The position numbers and the translations under genes are program-made. Below, piece after piece: positions 8,637-16,897 of a stretch of 64,000 nucleotides of DNA. Numbering within the stretch: the first letter of the stretch is position 1; each line of letters starts with the position of its first letter. The stretch is from positions 62,001 through 126,000 of the forward strand of contig NZ_MDAG01000002.1 of the NCBI RefSeq assembly GCF_002876705.1, read 5' to 3'. Source of the DNA: Enterovibrio norvegicus_B (lineage in GTDB: Bacteria; Pseudomonadota; Gammaproteobacteria; Enterobacterales; Vibrionaceae). Under the pieces are notes generated by a model. It did not search any database. It was not told the DNA's origin and saw nothing but the letters and a program-made list of their open reading frames with translations.

Positions 8637-9890
8637 TTACCCGAGGTTGGCTTCTAGCTGTTCGCAGTACCAGTTAACAAAGTTGATTACGCCGAACTCA
8701 TACGTCTTGGAATATGGGCCTGGTTGATAGGCTTTGGAGTTCACGCCCAGTTGGTTGGTTTCAGCGAGCGTACGGTCTTGTGCGTTCGTCGCCATCCACA
8801 CATGGATCAGGTTTTCAACGTCGTAGTCCACACCTTCAACGGCATCTTTGTGCACAATCCAGCGGGTGATCACTTTGGTTTCTTGCGGGCTCACAGGCAG
8901 GATTTGGAATGCGATGAGGTTGTCGCCGCCGCCGTGGTTCCATGAGTTTGGTAAGTGCAAAATGCGCAACACGCCAAGGTCGGGTGTGTCGATGCGGCCC
9001 ATGAGCTTTTTGCTGGCGGCTTTGCCGTCCATCGTCATGGCGTGGGTGCCTTCTTTGAGTGGCGTGCGCACCATGCGGTTACGCAGGCCATACGCGCCTT
9101 TGAACTTGAAGGGGATGTCATGCCCTGACCAGAGCTTTTGTTGTTTTTCTACTAAGGCAATGAATTCTGGTGTCGCGCGTGGATCATTGTTGTCGTCCCA
9201 CTCAAGCAAGGTATGCAGTAATTCGGGGTGGGAGCCATCACAGTGGTAACACTCGCGATTGTTTTCGACCACGAGTTTCCAGTTGGCTTTTTCGATGATA
9301 GTACTTTCGTAGGCAACTTTGGTGTTTGCCATGTCGTAGGGTTCGAGGTAGTAATTCAAATCATCGAGGAATTCTTGAATTGGCGGCGGTGTATCTGCAA
9401 GGCAAACGAAGATGTAGCCGCCCGCATTTTCACAATGCACGGGATGAAGGCTATACAGTGATTTATCAAAATCGTCGCCCATGTCGACGCCGGCAAAGAC
9501 CAATGAGCCATCGAGGTCATAGGTCCATTGGTGGTAAGGGCAGACGAGCTTGGCGGATTTGCCTTTTTGCGTTGTGCAGATTTTGGAGCCACGGTGACGG
9601 CAAACATTGTGGAAGGCGCGGATTTGGTCTTTGTTATCGCGAACGATAATGATGGGGTTGCCGCCTACATCGAGCGTGGTGAAGCTACCGCGCTTTGGAA
9701 ACTCGCAGGTCATGCCTGCAAATATCCATTCTTTGCCGAAGATTTCTTCCATGTCGATGCGGAAGATTTCCGGGCTGTTGTAGAAGGGTTGTTCAAGCGT
9801 AAAGTCTGGAATGCGTCGCTCGAGCATGGTTTTGACAGCTTGCTTATCAATGACATCGCTGTCGATGTGTTTAATCGGCACTTGGTTCAT
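8637..9890 (-). CDS. gbcA: GbcA-like Rieske oxygenase, probable glycine betaine demethylase large subunit
   Basis: Ring-hydroxylating-dioxygenase-type protein of 417 residues. With GbcB it would remove a methyl group from glycine betaine to give dimethylglycine and formaldehyde. The start is ATG 9890, preceded on the minus strand by AAGGAAG; a longer open frame reaching 10016 has no protein-like character. The Rieske 2Fe-2S ligands are Cys97, His99, Cys117 and His120 (CRHRG and CPYHQW). The mononuclear iron site has His216 and His221 within NRECYHCDGSHPEL. These match the GbcA/aromatic oxygenase large-subunit plan. The assignment to betaine rather than another N-methyl substrate such as stachydrine or carnitine rests on overall resemblance, the GbcB partner and BCCT carriers elsewhere in the window. 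No dimethylglycine or sarcosine oxidase genes are visible. Confidence 0.8.
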   Translation of the reverse strand: MNQVPIKHIDSDVIDKQAVKTMLERRIPDFTLEQPFYNSPEIFRIDMEEIFGKEWIFAGMTCEFPKRGSFTTLDVGGNPIIIVRDNKDQIRAFHNVCRHRGSKICTTQKGKSAKLVCPYHQWTYDLDGSLVFAGVDMGDDFDKSLYSLHPVHCENAGGYIFVCLADTPPPIQEFLDDLNYYLEPYDMANTKVAYESTIIEKANWKLVVENNRECYHCDGSHPELLHTLLEWDDNNDPRATPEFIALVEKQQKLWSGHDIPFKFKGAYGLRNRMVRTPLKEGTHAMTMDGKAASKKLMGRIDTPDLGVLRILHLPNSWNHGGGDNLIAFQILPVSPQETKVITRWIVHKDAVEGVDYDVENLIHVWMATNAQDRTLAETNQLGVNSKAYQPGPYSKTYEFGVINFVNWYCEQLEANLG

Positions 9891-10391
9891 CTTGCTTCCT
9901 TCCCTTCGTCTTGCCCACGACATGCTTTTTGTACTCTCAAATGGCAATCCTTTGTCGACATTCTGAACAACAAACACGCCTACGCGCGCGTGTTTAAACC
10001 GCTTTCTTTGCGGCATTTGAGAGGCCTACATTTGGATAATGGCTCTTTTTGTTTGGGGGTAATTATTTATTTACGACGTGATACGCGCTTTTTTACGACG
10101 GAAAGAGAACCGTGCTGCGCATTCGTTTGATGCGGAAAGGTGATAAAATATTATATTTATCAATAAGAAAGACGCTTTGCGCTTGGCATTTCTCCATCAG
10201 GAGAGGGCAAAGGGGTTGAGCGGGAGGATTGGGAAAGATGAGCAGTGCGGCGCGCCACGATGATGAGCGAATATCATGGGCTTTTTGCCCGATCATGGCT
10301 GACAGAAATAAAGAAAACGTCAGTGTAGAGCAAGGCAGTGGTTTGCTCGTCACCGACGTTTAAAGTTGTGCTTTTTTTCACGCAGTTTGCG
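9891..10391. other. intergenic region upstream of gbcA
   Basis: 501 bases that must hold the gbcAB promoter and the 3' flank of the DJ-1/PfpI gene. Short open frames on both strands look like noise. I see no clear operator or strong terminator. Confidence 0.5.
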
Positions 10392-11063
10392 TTACTTCAG
10401 CAATGCGACCATGGCTTCACCCACTCCGTGTGCACTTGCTGGGTTTTGGCCTGTTACAAGACGCTCATCAACGATGACATGCACGCCCCAAGGCTGGATT
10501 TTGCTAAATTTCGCGGCTTTACGTGTTAGCGATTCTTCCAGCAGGAAAGGAATGTCGTTGATGGTGCCGAAATCCACTTCTTCTTCACGCGTAAACCCCG
10601 TCACATTCTTATCGGCGATCAATGGCTGTCCATTGCTCAGAGTGATAGGAAGCAGACCCGCAGGGCCGTGACACACAGAACCGATCACGCCGCCTTTTTC
10701 GTAATGCGATGCCGCTAGGCTTGCTGTTAGGGCATGATCTGCCAAATCAGACAGCAGGCCGAACCCACCAGGGTAGAAAATGGCATCGTAATCGTCGATG
10801 TTGAGCTGGTTAACGGGAATGGTGTTGTTCACGCGAGACTGGAACTCTGCATCGTTAAAAATACGCGTATTAACGTCATCGCCTGCCATGTCTTCGCCGT
10901 AGAAAGGCACTGCGCCGCCATTGATAGAAGCAACGTCGTAGCTGAAACCCGCCTCCAAGAATGCATCCAACGCGTGAGTCATCTCAGGGGCGTACGTACC
11001 GTTCGCCTGATCGGTTGTGCCAAGCGTGGCATGATTCGTAACGATGATTAGAACCTTTTTCAT
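10392..11063 (-). CDS. DJ-1/PfpI family protein (type 1 glutamine amidotransferase-like)
   Basis: Cytoplasmic protein of 223 residues. The start is ATG 11063, preceded by AAAGGATG on the minus strand; the frame extends 25 codons further up but without protein-like sequence. The nucleophile elbow is GSVCHGPAGLL with Cys131 followed by His132, and Glu27 lies in YAPEMTHALDAF, matching the Cys/Glu/His arrangement of the Hsp31/YDR533C branch. Members act as glyoxalase III, deglycase or chaperone-like proteins; which applies here cannot be read from sequence. It is transcribed divergently from the LysR gene at 11210, and that arrangement suggests that the LysR protein controls it. Confidence 0.85.
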   Translation of the reverse strand: MKKVLIIVTNHATLGTTDQANGTYAPEMTHALDAFLEAGFSYDVASINGGAVPFYGEDMAGDDVNTRIFNDAEFQSRVNNTIPVNQLNIDDYDAIFYPGGFGLLSDLADHALTASLAASHYEKGGVIGSVCHGPAGLLPITLSNGQPLIADKNVTGFTREEEVDFGTINDIPFLLEESLTRKAAKFSKIQPWGVHVIVDERLVTGQNPASAHGVGEAMVALLK

Positions 11064-11144
11064 AACGTCATCCTTTTGATGAGAGTGGGCGTGGCTACTC
11101 CATTTTTGGACAGAGCTAAGCCGTTTGATGTCGACCATTCTATG

Positions 11145-11198
11145 CTTTCGCTATATAGGTGATAATCCGCTAAAATGAAAAACCGTCTTTGCTATATA
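11145..11198. promoter_or_regulatory. direct repeat in the DJ-1/LysR divergent promoter region
   Basis: Two copies of a CTTT(C)GCTATATA element at 11145-11157 and 11187-11198, start to start 42 bases, or about four helical turns. They sit between the two divergent starts and are plausible operator or promoter elements for the LysR regulator. Function inferred from position only. Confidence 0.4.
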
Positions 11199-11209
11199 AC
11201 AATAATCAA

Positions 11210-12103
11210 ATGAACCTAAACGCACTCAGTTTTGATGGCATTGTTGAATTCGTGACAGTGGCAGACGCCAAGGGCTTCAGTGAAGCTGCCCGTCGTTTGA
11301 ATTGCTCGGTCAGCCACGTTTCTCGCCAAGTGTCGCGACTAGAACAACGCCTTGGCACGGCGCTCTTTGCGCGATCTACACGCTCGGTGAAACTCACGGA
11401 AACGGGTCAGCAGTATTACCTGCAATGCCAAGAGTTGGTGAGCGGGCTCGATCAAGCCAATGAGATGGTGACGGGCGCGCAGGTTGATTTGCAAGGCACG
11501 CTCCGCATCAGTATGGCTGGGTCGTTTGCCGAACAATTCATTGCCCCAGCGCTGGTGGAGTTTGCCAAACAACATCCAAAATTGACGGTTGAAGTGGATT
11601 TCAGCAGTCGCCACGTCAACTTTGTGGAAGACGGTATCGATTTCGCGATCCGTTATGGACGATTACAAGATTCAGGGTTGGTCGCCAGAAAGCTCGCTGA
11701 CCGCAGTTTGATGGCGGTTGCGTCGCCTGATTACCTTTTGGAACATGGTGAGCCGAACCATCCCAAAGCGTTAGCGCAGCATTCTTGCTTGATCACTAAC
11801 AACGATACATGGCTGTTTGAGCAGGCGGGGAAAGAGATACCTGTAAAAGTGTCTGGGCGTTTTCGCTGTAACAACGCCAATGCCTTGGTGGAGGCATGCA
11901 AAGGCGGATTAGGGATTGGTTACATGCCCAAAAGCAGTTTTCAACAAGCGGTTCAGAACGGTGACTTGGTTCCGGTGCTCGCGCCTTTTTGGACGCAGAA
12001 AATTACCTCATGGGTGGTGTATCAAAACCGTAAGTTTTTGCCCCTCAAAGCGCGCCTTGCTATCGATCATTTACTGACGCACTTTGAGGGGTGGGAAGAA
12101 TAG
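11210..12103 (+). CDS. LysR family transcriptional regulator
   Basis: DNA-binding regulator of 297 residues. Its N-terminal winged helix-turn-helix spans residues about 5-65 (FVTVADAKGFSEAARRL, then SVSHVSRQVSRLEQRLG, then LFARSTRSVKLTETG), and a periplasmic-binding-protein-like effector domain follows. I start it at ATG 11210, as the TTG at 11189 only adds seven residues; neither has a good ribosome site. The sequence style (FXSRXVNFVXDGIDFAIRYG) is that of the CrgA/DsdC-type group of regulators for small aldehyde- or quinone-responsive enzymes. It is divergent from the DJ-1/PfpI gene, with a 146-base shared promoter region containing a direct repeat. Confidence 0.88.
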   Translation: MNLNALSFDGIVEFVTVADAKGFSEAARRLNCSVSHVSRQVSRLEQRLGTALFARSTRSVKLTETGQQYYLQCQELVSGLDQANEMVTGAQVDLQGTLRISMAGSFAEQFIAPALVEFAKQHPKLTVEVDFSSRHVNFVEDGIDFAIRYGRLQDSGLVARKLADRSLMAVASPDYLLEHGEPNHPKALAQHSCLITNNDTWLFEQAGKEIPVKVSGRFRCNNANALVEACKGGLGIGYMPKSSFQQAVQNGDLVPVLAPFWTQKITSWVVYQNRKFLPLKARLAIDHLLTHFEGWEE

Positions 12104-12130
12104 TTTCTTTTCTTTCGTAATGATTCTTAG

Positions 12131-13003
12131 CTATTTGTTTGACGAACAAGTCAGCTCATTCGAGGAGTAACTGATCTGACGTTTGGTCGTTCTGTAGACA
12201 TATTTTATTTCGCCACCTGCTTTGACAAATCCTCTAATGGGACCTGCTGTACCACACACTTCACGCTCCCGAGCTTTCAGACCGTTAGCATATGTTTTCT
12301 TTTGCTGAACGGCTGTTCCATCCAAAACATAATCGAATTCTGGCAGATAAGATAACGTCAGAGTCATTGTTTTTCCGGTGGCTGAAATCTTATCCAAAAT
12401 GACGTTATTCCTAATGGTATAGAGTTCATCTTTCCGACCAGCTAATTCTTCTTCTTTCACAAATGCACACAAATCAATGGCGATGAATTTGCTGTAACAG
12501 CTGTCGCCAGCGGCAAAGCCCGTGTTATCGAGTGTATTGATGACCACCGTGTTGGTGTCGCCTGAGGTGAAATCGATCTGAAAGGAAAACTTGAACCCTT
12601 CAACGTCGTTCCAGTGTTTTTTGCCTTCGATAATGTTTTCGAGCATGCCGGGGTGGAGGCCATCGAACAGGGTCAATTGACCTTTAGGTGAATTGAAGGC
12701 TTCGACCTTTTCTGCTCGGCTATTGCCTTCCATATCAGGATAAATGAGCAGATCGTCATCAATCTCAATCACCATATTGATATGGCATGAAAAGTCGTCA
12801 TTGATGATATCGAGGCGCTTGGCTGTCAGCCCTGTGGCGAGTTTTCGAGGCAAAATATTGCGTGGATTTCGGGCTTCTTTTTCCCATTCACTACATACAT
12901 TGTCATGCGTGTAGCTTTTCTCTATGTTATTCGAACGCACGTTATTGTCGGTGTTCGCACATCCGACCAAGAACAGCAAACATCCCCATCCCCATAACTT
13001 CAT
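12131..13003 (-). CDS. hypothetical lipoprotein (290 aa)
   Basis: The ATG at 13003, with AAGGAAAC just upstream, starts a short lipoprotein signal peptide with lipobox LVGC, so Cys15 is the predicted lipid-modified residue. An upstream in-frame TTG would place extra residues before the signal and is rejected. The mature protein is charged, with five further cysteines including several near the C-terminus that could form disulfides. No family is recognised. It converges with the LysR gene and is separated by about 100 bases from the PLP-enzyme gene upstream of it on the same strand. Confidence 0.7.
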   Translation of the reverse strand: MKLWGWGCLLFLVGCANTDNNVRSNNIEKSYTHDNVCSEWEKEARNPRNILPRKLATGLTAKRLDIINDDFSCHINMVIEIDDDLLIYPDMEGNSRAEKVEAFNSPKGQLTLFDGLHPGMLENIIEGKKHWNDVEGFKFSFQIDFTSGDTNTVVINTLDNTGFAAGDSCYSKFIAIDLCAFVKEEELAGRKDELYTIRNNVILDKISATGKTMTLTLSYLPEFDYVLDGTAVQQKKTYANGLKAREREVCGTAGPIRGFVKAGGEIKYVYRTTKRQISYSSNELTCSSNK

Positions 13004-13104
13004 ACACGTTTCCTTGTGCAACAACTGGTTTTATCTAAGGCGAGATTAGCAGTTCGGCTGCGAAGGGTTGGGTGTTTTTAATGAGACCCAGTGTGTAATG
13101 CGCG

Positions 13105-14007
13105 TTAGCGTAAATCGTATTTTCGCTCATACCTTGGCAGCATACTTTCGTTGCCTAAAATGCCACCTTGGTGAATATAGAGCAGTTGTTTGTCAGCGTT
13201 CTGTGGGTACCAAGTCTGTAAACATCGCCACATCATCGGGTCATACAACAAATCAAACTCGATGTGGGTTTGTTCAAGCAAGGATTGCCACACGCGATAA
13301 TCTTGTTCGTACAGCTTTCCAAAGTGATGTTTCTGCTCGCGCGTCAAAATGGTCGGATGACGGGTTTCGCCCAGTTCTTCAAATTGTGAAACAAGGTAAC
13401 TTTCCCCACCAACACATGGGCAAGTAAGCACCTCGATGCCGTGCGGGTGTAAATGTTTGTGCAAATACAGCGCCGTGGTACCTGTGCCAGCAGGTAACGC
13501 GACCGCCAGTGGCTTTTCTTGATGGAATCGAGACCATGTGAGAATTTCGTCCGCGAGGGTTTTGACACCTTCTTCTGCAATCGGTGATCGACCACCTTCA
13601 GGCACGAGTAGGTGGTTTTCATCTTGTCGGTGCTTGTGAATGAAATCGGCAGGGTGGGTAGATTCCGCGCAGATGTCTGCCATTGCAATGACTTTCGCGC
13701 CCAGATCTAATGCCCCACGATAATTCCCAATCGGGCTTTCTTTTAGCCAACTTGGAATGCGGTCAACGTAAAACTCTAACTGCCAACCTTTGATGGACGC
13801 GAGCGCAGCCAAGGACAACAAGGAATTGGCCTGCGGTGATCCATACCCAATCAAATGGGTGATCTTAGGATTGTCGTAAGCAAGAAGCGACATCAGTTTG
13901 CGGGCTTTGTTTCCCGAAAAGTGACCGTGAAGTTGGTCGTCACGCTTGAGGAAAAAAGGAATACCGTCGAAGACGTGTTGTGTAACGGGACTGTTGGCGA
14001 GCTTCAT
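13105..14007 (-). CDS. PLP-dependent ACC deaminase/D-cysteine desulfhydrase family protein
   Basis: Cytoplasmic fold-type II pyridoxal-phosphate enzyme of 300 residues. The cofactor lysine is expected at Lys34 in FSGNKARKL, as in 1-aminocyclopropane-1-carboxylate deaminase and D-cysteine desulfhydrase (DcyD). A glycine-rich phosphate-binding loop is visible at LPAGTGTTALYL. Slightly short for DcyD (about 330) because the N-terminus starts close to the first strand. True ACC deaminases are a minority of the family, so a D-amino-acid desulfhydrase or broader deaminase role is more likely; the substrate is undetermined. It may be co-transcribed with the lipoprotein gene downstream. Confidence 0.8.
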   Translation of the reverse strand: MKLANSPVTQHVFDGIPFFLKRDDQLHGHFSGNKARKLMSLLAYDNPKITHLIGYGSPQANSLLSLAALASIKGWQLEFYVDRIPSWLKESPIGNYRGALDLGAKVIAMADICAESTHPADFIHKHRQDENHLLVPEGGRSPIAEEGVKTLADEILTWSRFHQEKPLAVALPAGTGTTALYLHKHLHPHGIEVLTCPCVGGESYLVSQFEELGETRHPTILTREQKHHFGKLYEQDYRVWQSLLEQTHIEFDLLYDPMMWRCLQTWYPQNADKQLLYIHQGGILGNESMLPRYERKYDLR

Positions 14008-14117
14008 ATGCAGGCTTGGATTGAAATAACCGCAGGCAGTATAAACACGATGTGGGTGCAGAGGGGAGTAAAAGGTGCAGGCGAATGGGGGCTGAGTGAC
14101 AAACCAATCAAAAAATA

Positions 14118-14148
14118 CAGGCGCTTCTACAACCCAGAAAAGCGCCTG
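14118..14148 (-). terminator. rho-independent terminator of the 48-residue peptide gene
   Basis: Inverted repeat CAGGCGCTT (14118-14126) with AAGCGCCTG (14140-14148). On the minus strand it is followed by a run of six T. It lies 18 bases after the stop codon of the small secreted peptide, so that peptide is probably its own transcription unit. Confidence 0.75.
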
Positions 14149-14165
14149 CTTGCTATCGGCTTGGT

Positions 14166-14312
14166 TTAAGAGCCGCTGTTATCGTCTTTCACTTGGCACT
14201 CTGGAGCTTCTGACCCTTCTGGGCACTTATTGCCCCCATCGGTCGAGGTAGCCAGTGCTGAACCTGTAAAGAAAACCGCTAGAGCCAACATCAGTGTTTT
14301 TAGCATTGTCAT
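14166..14312 (-). CDS. small secreted peptide with two cysteines (48 aa)
   Basis: A 48-codon gene read directly from the minus strand: ATG at 14312, stop TAA at 14166-14168. The ATG is preceded by AAGGAG eight bases upstream, a strong ribosome site, and the gene is followed at once by a rho-independent terminator. The N-terminal 22 residues are a clear signal peptide (KTLMLALAVFFTGSALA); the predicted mature peptide of about 26 residues is acidic and has two cysteines (NKCPEGSEAPECQV) that could form one disulfide. It is unrecognised. Signal peptide, ribosome site and terminator together make it very likely to be a real gene despite its size. Confidence 0.75.
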   Translation of the reverse strand: MTMLKTLMLALAVFFTGSALATSTDGGNKCPEGSEAPECQVKDDNSGS

Positions 14313-14517
14313 CGCTTACTCTCCTTTTCCTGTGGAGTCATTGGGTAGTGTTTTGCTGCAGCACCTTTACTGTCGTTCATAACAAGTAAGCCAATGTTAG
14401 GTGTACGTAATGGTTGTGTTAGGGGGTTATCTTGTACAGATAGTAAGACAAGTTCTCTTTACACTCGGTGAGAGCGTGCATGCTAAATGGGTACGTGTTG
14501 ATAATGGTTTGAAAAAG

Positions 14518-14542
14518 AAAAGCCAGCGGAATGCTGGCTTTT
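14518..14542 (-). terminator. terminator of the MBL-fold hydrolase gene
   Basis: Inverted repeat AAAAGCCAGC / GCTGGCTTTT with a five-base loop, T-rich after the stem on the minus strand, 27 bases past the hydrolase stop codon. Confidence 0.75.
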
Positions 14543-14568
14543 GTGTGTATGAGGGGGAGGGGGCTTAA

Positions 14569-15633
14569 TCAGTGGCTGATGGCATCTCGCACCATGACGA
14601 TTTGATCAGGTACAGAAGCTTCAAATCCGTAAAACTCGCCGTACTTCGGACGTAAGGTGTCCATGGCTTTTGCTGTGATGGCATCGTAATAGGCTTTTGC
14701 TGATGCTTGGTGGTTGTTGTATTTCGCCACGAAGTAATCGCCAGGATTCACGCTGCCGAGCGCGTCGCCAGTCGCCGCTTTTAGATCTGAAACGTATGTC
14801 TGCATGAACGTGAAATCGGCTTTGCTGCCAATGTTCCCGTGCCCGCCTGAGAAATGTGTCCACTCTTTGGCTTTGATAAACGCAAGGTTATCTTCATAGC
14901 CTTCGAAGGTGTCTGAACCACCAAAGTTCAAATATGGCATTTGGTCTGGGTTAACCACATCTGGGATATGCGCAATTTTTGCGTTTTCCAATATCCAAAG
15001 TGCACTGTCGTAAGTGTGTGCGGAGTTCGCAAGGCCATAAACGGTAATGGTCTCATCGCCAAACGTGAAGCTGTCTCCGCTGAACTTGAGTTCTTTGGTT
15101 GCAGGTGTCACCTCACTGCCATGCTCTCTCATGCCTTTTGCGGTGGCATCTGTCGCAATGATTTCAAGCTTCACGCCGGCGTCTTTTGCCGCTTTCTCGA
15201 ACACGGAAATATCACCAATGTGGTCTTCATGGTGATGTGAATACACCACGGCGGTGACGGGTTTGTCGGTAACATCCGCAATTGCTGCAAGCACTGCTTC
15301 ACCGCTGCCATAGGCCAGTGGATCCATCAAAAGTACGCCGTCATTTCCGACAAGAAACACGGTGTTGTAAAAACCAATCTGAACCCAGTAAGCGTTGTCC
15401 GTCAGTTTTTGAACAACCACGTCACCGTTAAAGTTTCGTTCGGTCAGGTTTCCAATTTTGTCACCCACGTTAAGTGCTGTTTTTGCGCTAGGCGCAACAA
15501 AGGTGGCGTCGGTGGTTGATGGGTATCCGCCGTCTGGCAGGTAGGTAAAAGGTCTTGTTTCTTCTGCGAAGACTGCAGTGGTAAACAGGGTGGCAAACCC
15601 AGCAGCAATTAGGCTTACTTTAAATGCTTTCAT
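14569..15633 (-). CDS. secreted metallo-beta-lactamase-fold hydrolase
   Basis: Exported MBL-fold protein of 354 residues. ATG 15633 is preceded by GAGGGAT and starts a Sec signal peptide ending at about VFA (residue 23). The frame extends 46 codons further up, but those do not resemble protein. The metal-binding motif HxHxDH is present as SHHHEDHIGD (His133, His135, Asp137, His138), and further histidines follow in ANSAHTYDS and HFSGGHGN, consistent with a dinuclear zinc site. It resembles general periplasmic MBL hydrolases found near quinoprotein or alkyl-sulfatase-like systems more than true beta-lactamases. The substrate is unknown. It is divergent from the TRAP binding-protein gene across 211 bases. 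Confidence 0.82.
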   Translation of the reverse strand: MKAFKVSLIAAGFATLFTTAVFAEETRPFTYLPDGGYPSTTDATFVAPSAKTALNVGDKIGNLTERNFNGDVVVQKLTDNAYWVQIGFYNTVFLVGNDGVLLMDPLAYGSGEAVLAAIADVTDKPVTAVVYSHHHEDHIGDISVFEKAAKDAGVKLEIIATDATAKGMREHGSEVTPATKELKFSGDSFTFGDETITVYGLANSAHTYDSALWILENAKIAHIPDVVNPDQMPYLNFGGSDTFEGYEDNLAFIKAKEWTHFSGGHGNIGSKADFTFMQTYVSDLKAATGDALGSVNPGDYFVAKYNNHQASAKAYYDAITAKAMDTLRPKYGEFYGFEASVPDQIVMVRDAISH

Positions 15634-15844
15634 GTCGTATCCCTCGTGCGTTGTTGTTATGGATTCATAGGCTGATTGGCATTGTCTTGTGCCATTGATG
15701 AGAACTATAAAGCGCACTATTTGTTCGATAAATGCCGTAACGAGAAACAGATTGTTAACCAAATCGGTCAAATAAAATGTGAGTCATTTGAGGCATTGTG
15801 TTGTCGTGTGACCTAGCATTATTGATAGGAGTATTAGGGATAGC

Positions 15845-16897
15845 GTGATCGGATTGCGCGGAATTGAAAGCCATCAGACAGGGTCAATGAAAATGGAAGT
15901 AAAAGAACCTTTATCAAAACGTCATGTTAAACGCTGCCTAATAGGTGTGGCTGCTGCACTGGTTATAGGGGCGTCTAGCCTCGCGACAGCGGCTGACATC
16001 AAGCTCAGAATGTCTGCGCCGGCGTCTGCTACCGATCAACGTGCGGTAGCGATGACGGCAGTGTTTGGTGAGGCGGTCGCGCCATTTGCTGATTTTGAAG
16101 GACATTGGAACAGTTCTTTGTTCAAGCAGGGGACGGATCTGGAAGCCATTGCGCGTGGCAACCTAGACATGACGATCACTTCTGCTCAGGAATTGGCAGA
16201 GTTCATTCCTGAGTTTTCAATTTTCTCCGCAGGTTATGTTCACCGTGATGCGGAACATCAGCAGCGGGTGTTTGCTGCCGATTTTATGGCGCCATTAAAA
16301 GAAAAAGTCGAAGCCTTATTGGACGTGAAGCTGTTGAGTGTGATGTACCTTGGGCGACGTCATCTGAACCTGCGGACGGAGCAAGAGGTGAAAACACCTG
16401 CGGATTTGAAAGGGGTGAAATTACGCATGCCGGGCAGTGACGCATGGCAATTCCTTGGGCGTGCTTTGGGTGCGAGCCCTACCCCCATGGCATTTGCAGA
16501 GGTGTATACGGGTTTGCAAACCGGCACTGTGGATGGTCAAGATAACCCATTACCAACCAGTAAAGATGCGAAGTTCTATGAAGTCACCAATCAAATCGTG
16601 CTGACAGGGCACTTGGTCGACTTGAACTACATCGCTATCTCTAAAAAGGTGTTTGATAGGCTGACAGTCGACCAGCAAGTGATTGTTCAAAAGGCGGCTG
16701 ACGATGCGGCTGAATCAGCGCGTCAAAAGCAACTTACGTTAGAAGCAAAACTGGCGCAGTTCTTTATCGATAAGGGAATGAACGTGTATGAGCCCGATTT
16801 GGACGCATTCCAAAGCACGGTTCAAGCGGCCTATTTAGAGTCTGATTACGCCAAGCAATGGCCAGATGGTTTGCTTGAGAAAATCAACGCGCTGTAA
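15845..16897 (+). CDS. TRAP transporter DctP-family periplasmic binding protein, orphan
   Basis: Extracytoplasmic solute receptor of a tripartite ATP-independent periplasmic (TRAP) transporter. Two starts are possible: GTG 15845, with AGGGA nearby, or ATG 15887. Both lie before the signal peptide (hydrophobic AALVIGASSLATAA), so the mature protein is the same. Family features are the stretch VKTPADLKGVKLRMPGSD, the conserved arginine that binds the ligand carboxylate, EVYTGLQTGTVDGQDNP, and the C-terminal helix. Most ligands of the family are carboxylates. The unusual point is that no DctQ or DctM membrane subunits are adjacent, so this receptor must use partners encoded elsewhere or have a sensory role. 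Confidence 0.88.
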   Translation: MIGLRGIESHQTGSMKMEVKEPLSKRHVKRCLIGVAAALVIGASSLATAADIKLRMSAPASATDQRAVAMTAVFGEAVAPFADFEGHWNSSLFKQGTDLEAIARGNLDMTITSAQELAEFIPEFSIFSAGYVHRDAEHQQRVFAADFMAPLKEKVEALLDVKLLSVMYLGRRHLNLRTEQEVKTPADLKGVKLRMPGSDAWQFLGRALGASPTPMAFAEVYTGLQTGTVDGQDNPLPTSKDAKFYEVTNQIVLTGHLVDLNYIAISKKVFDRLTVDQQVIVQKAADDAAESARQKQLTLEAKLAQFFIDKGMNVYEPDLDAFQSTVQAAYLESDYAKQWPDGLLEKINAL

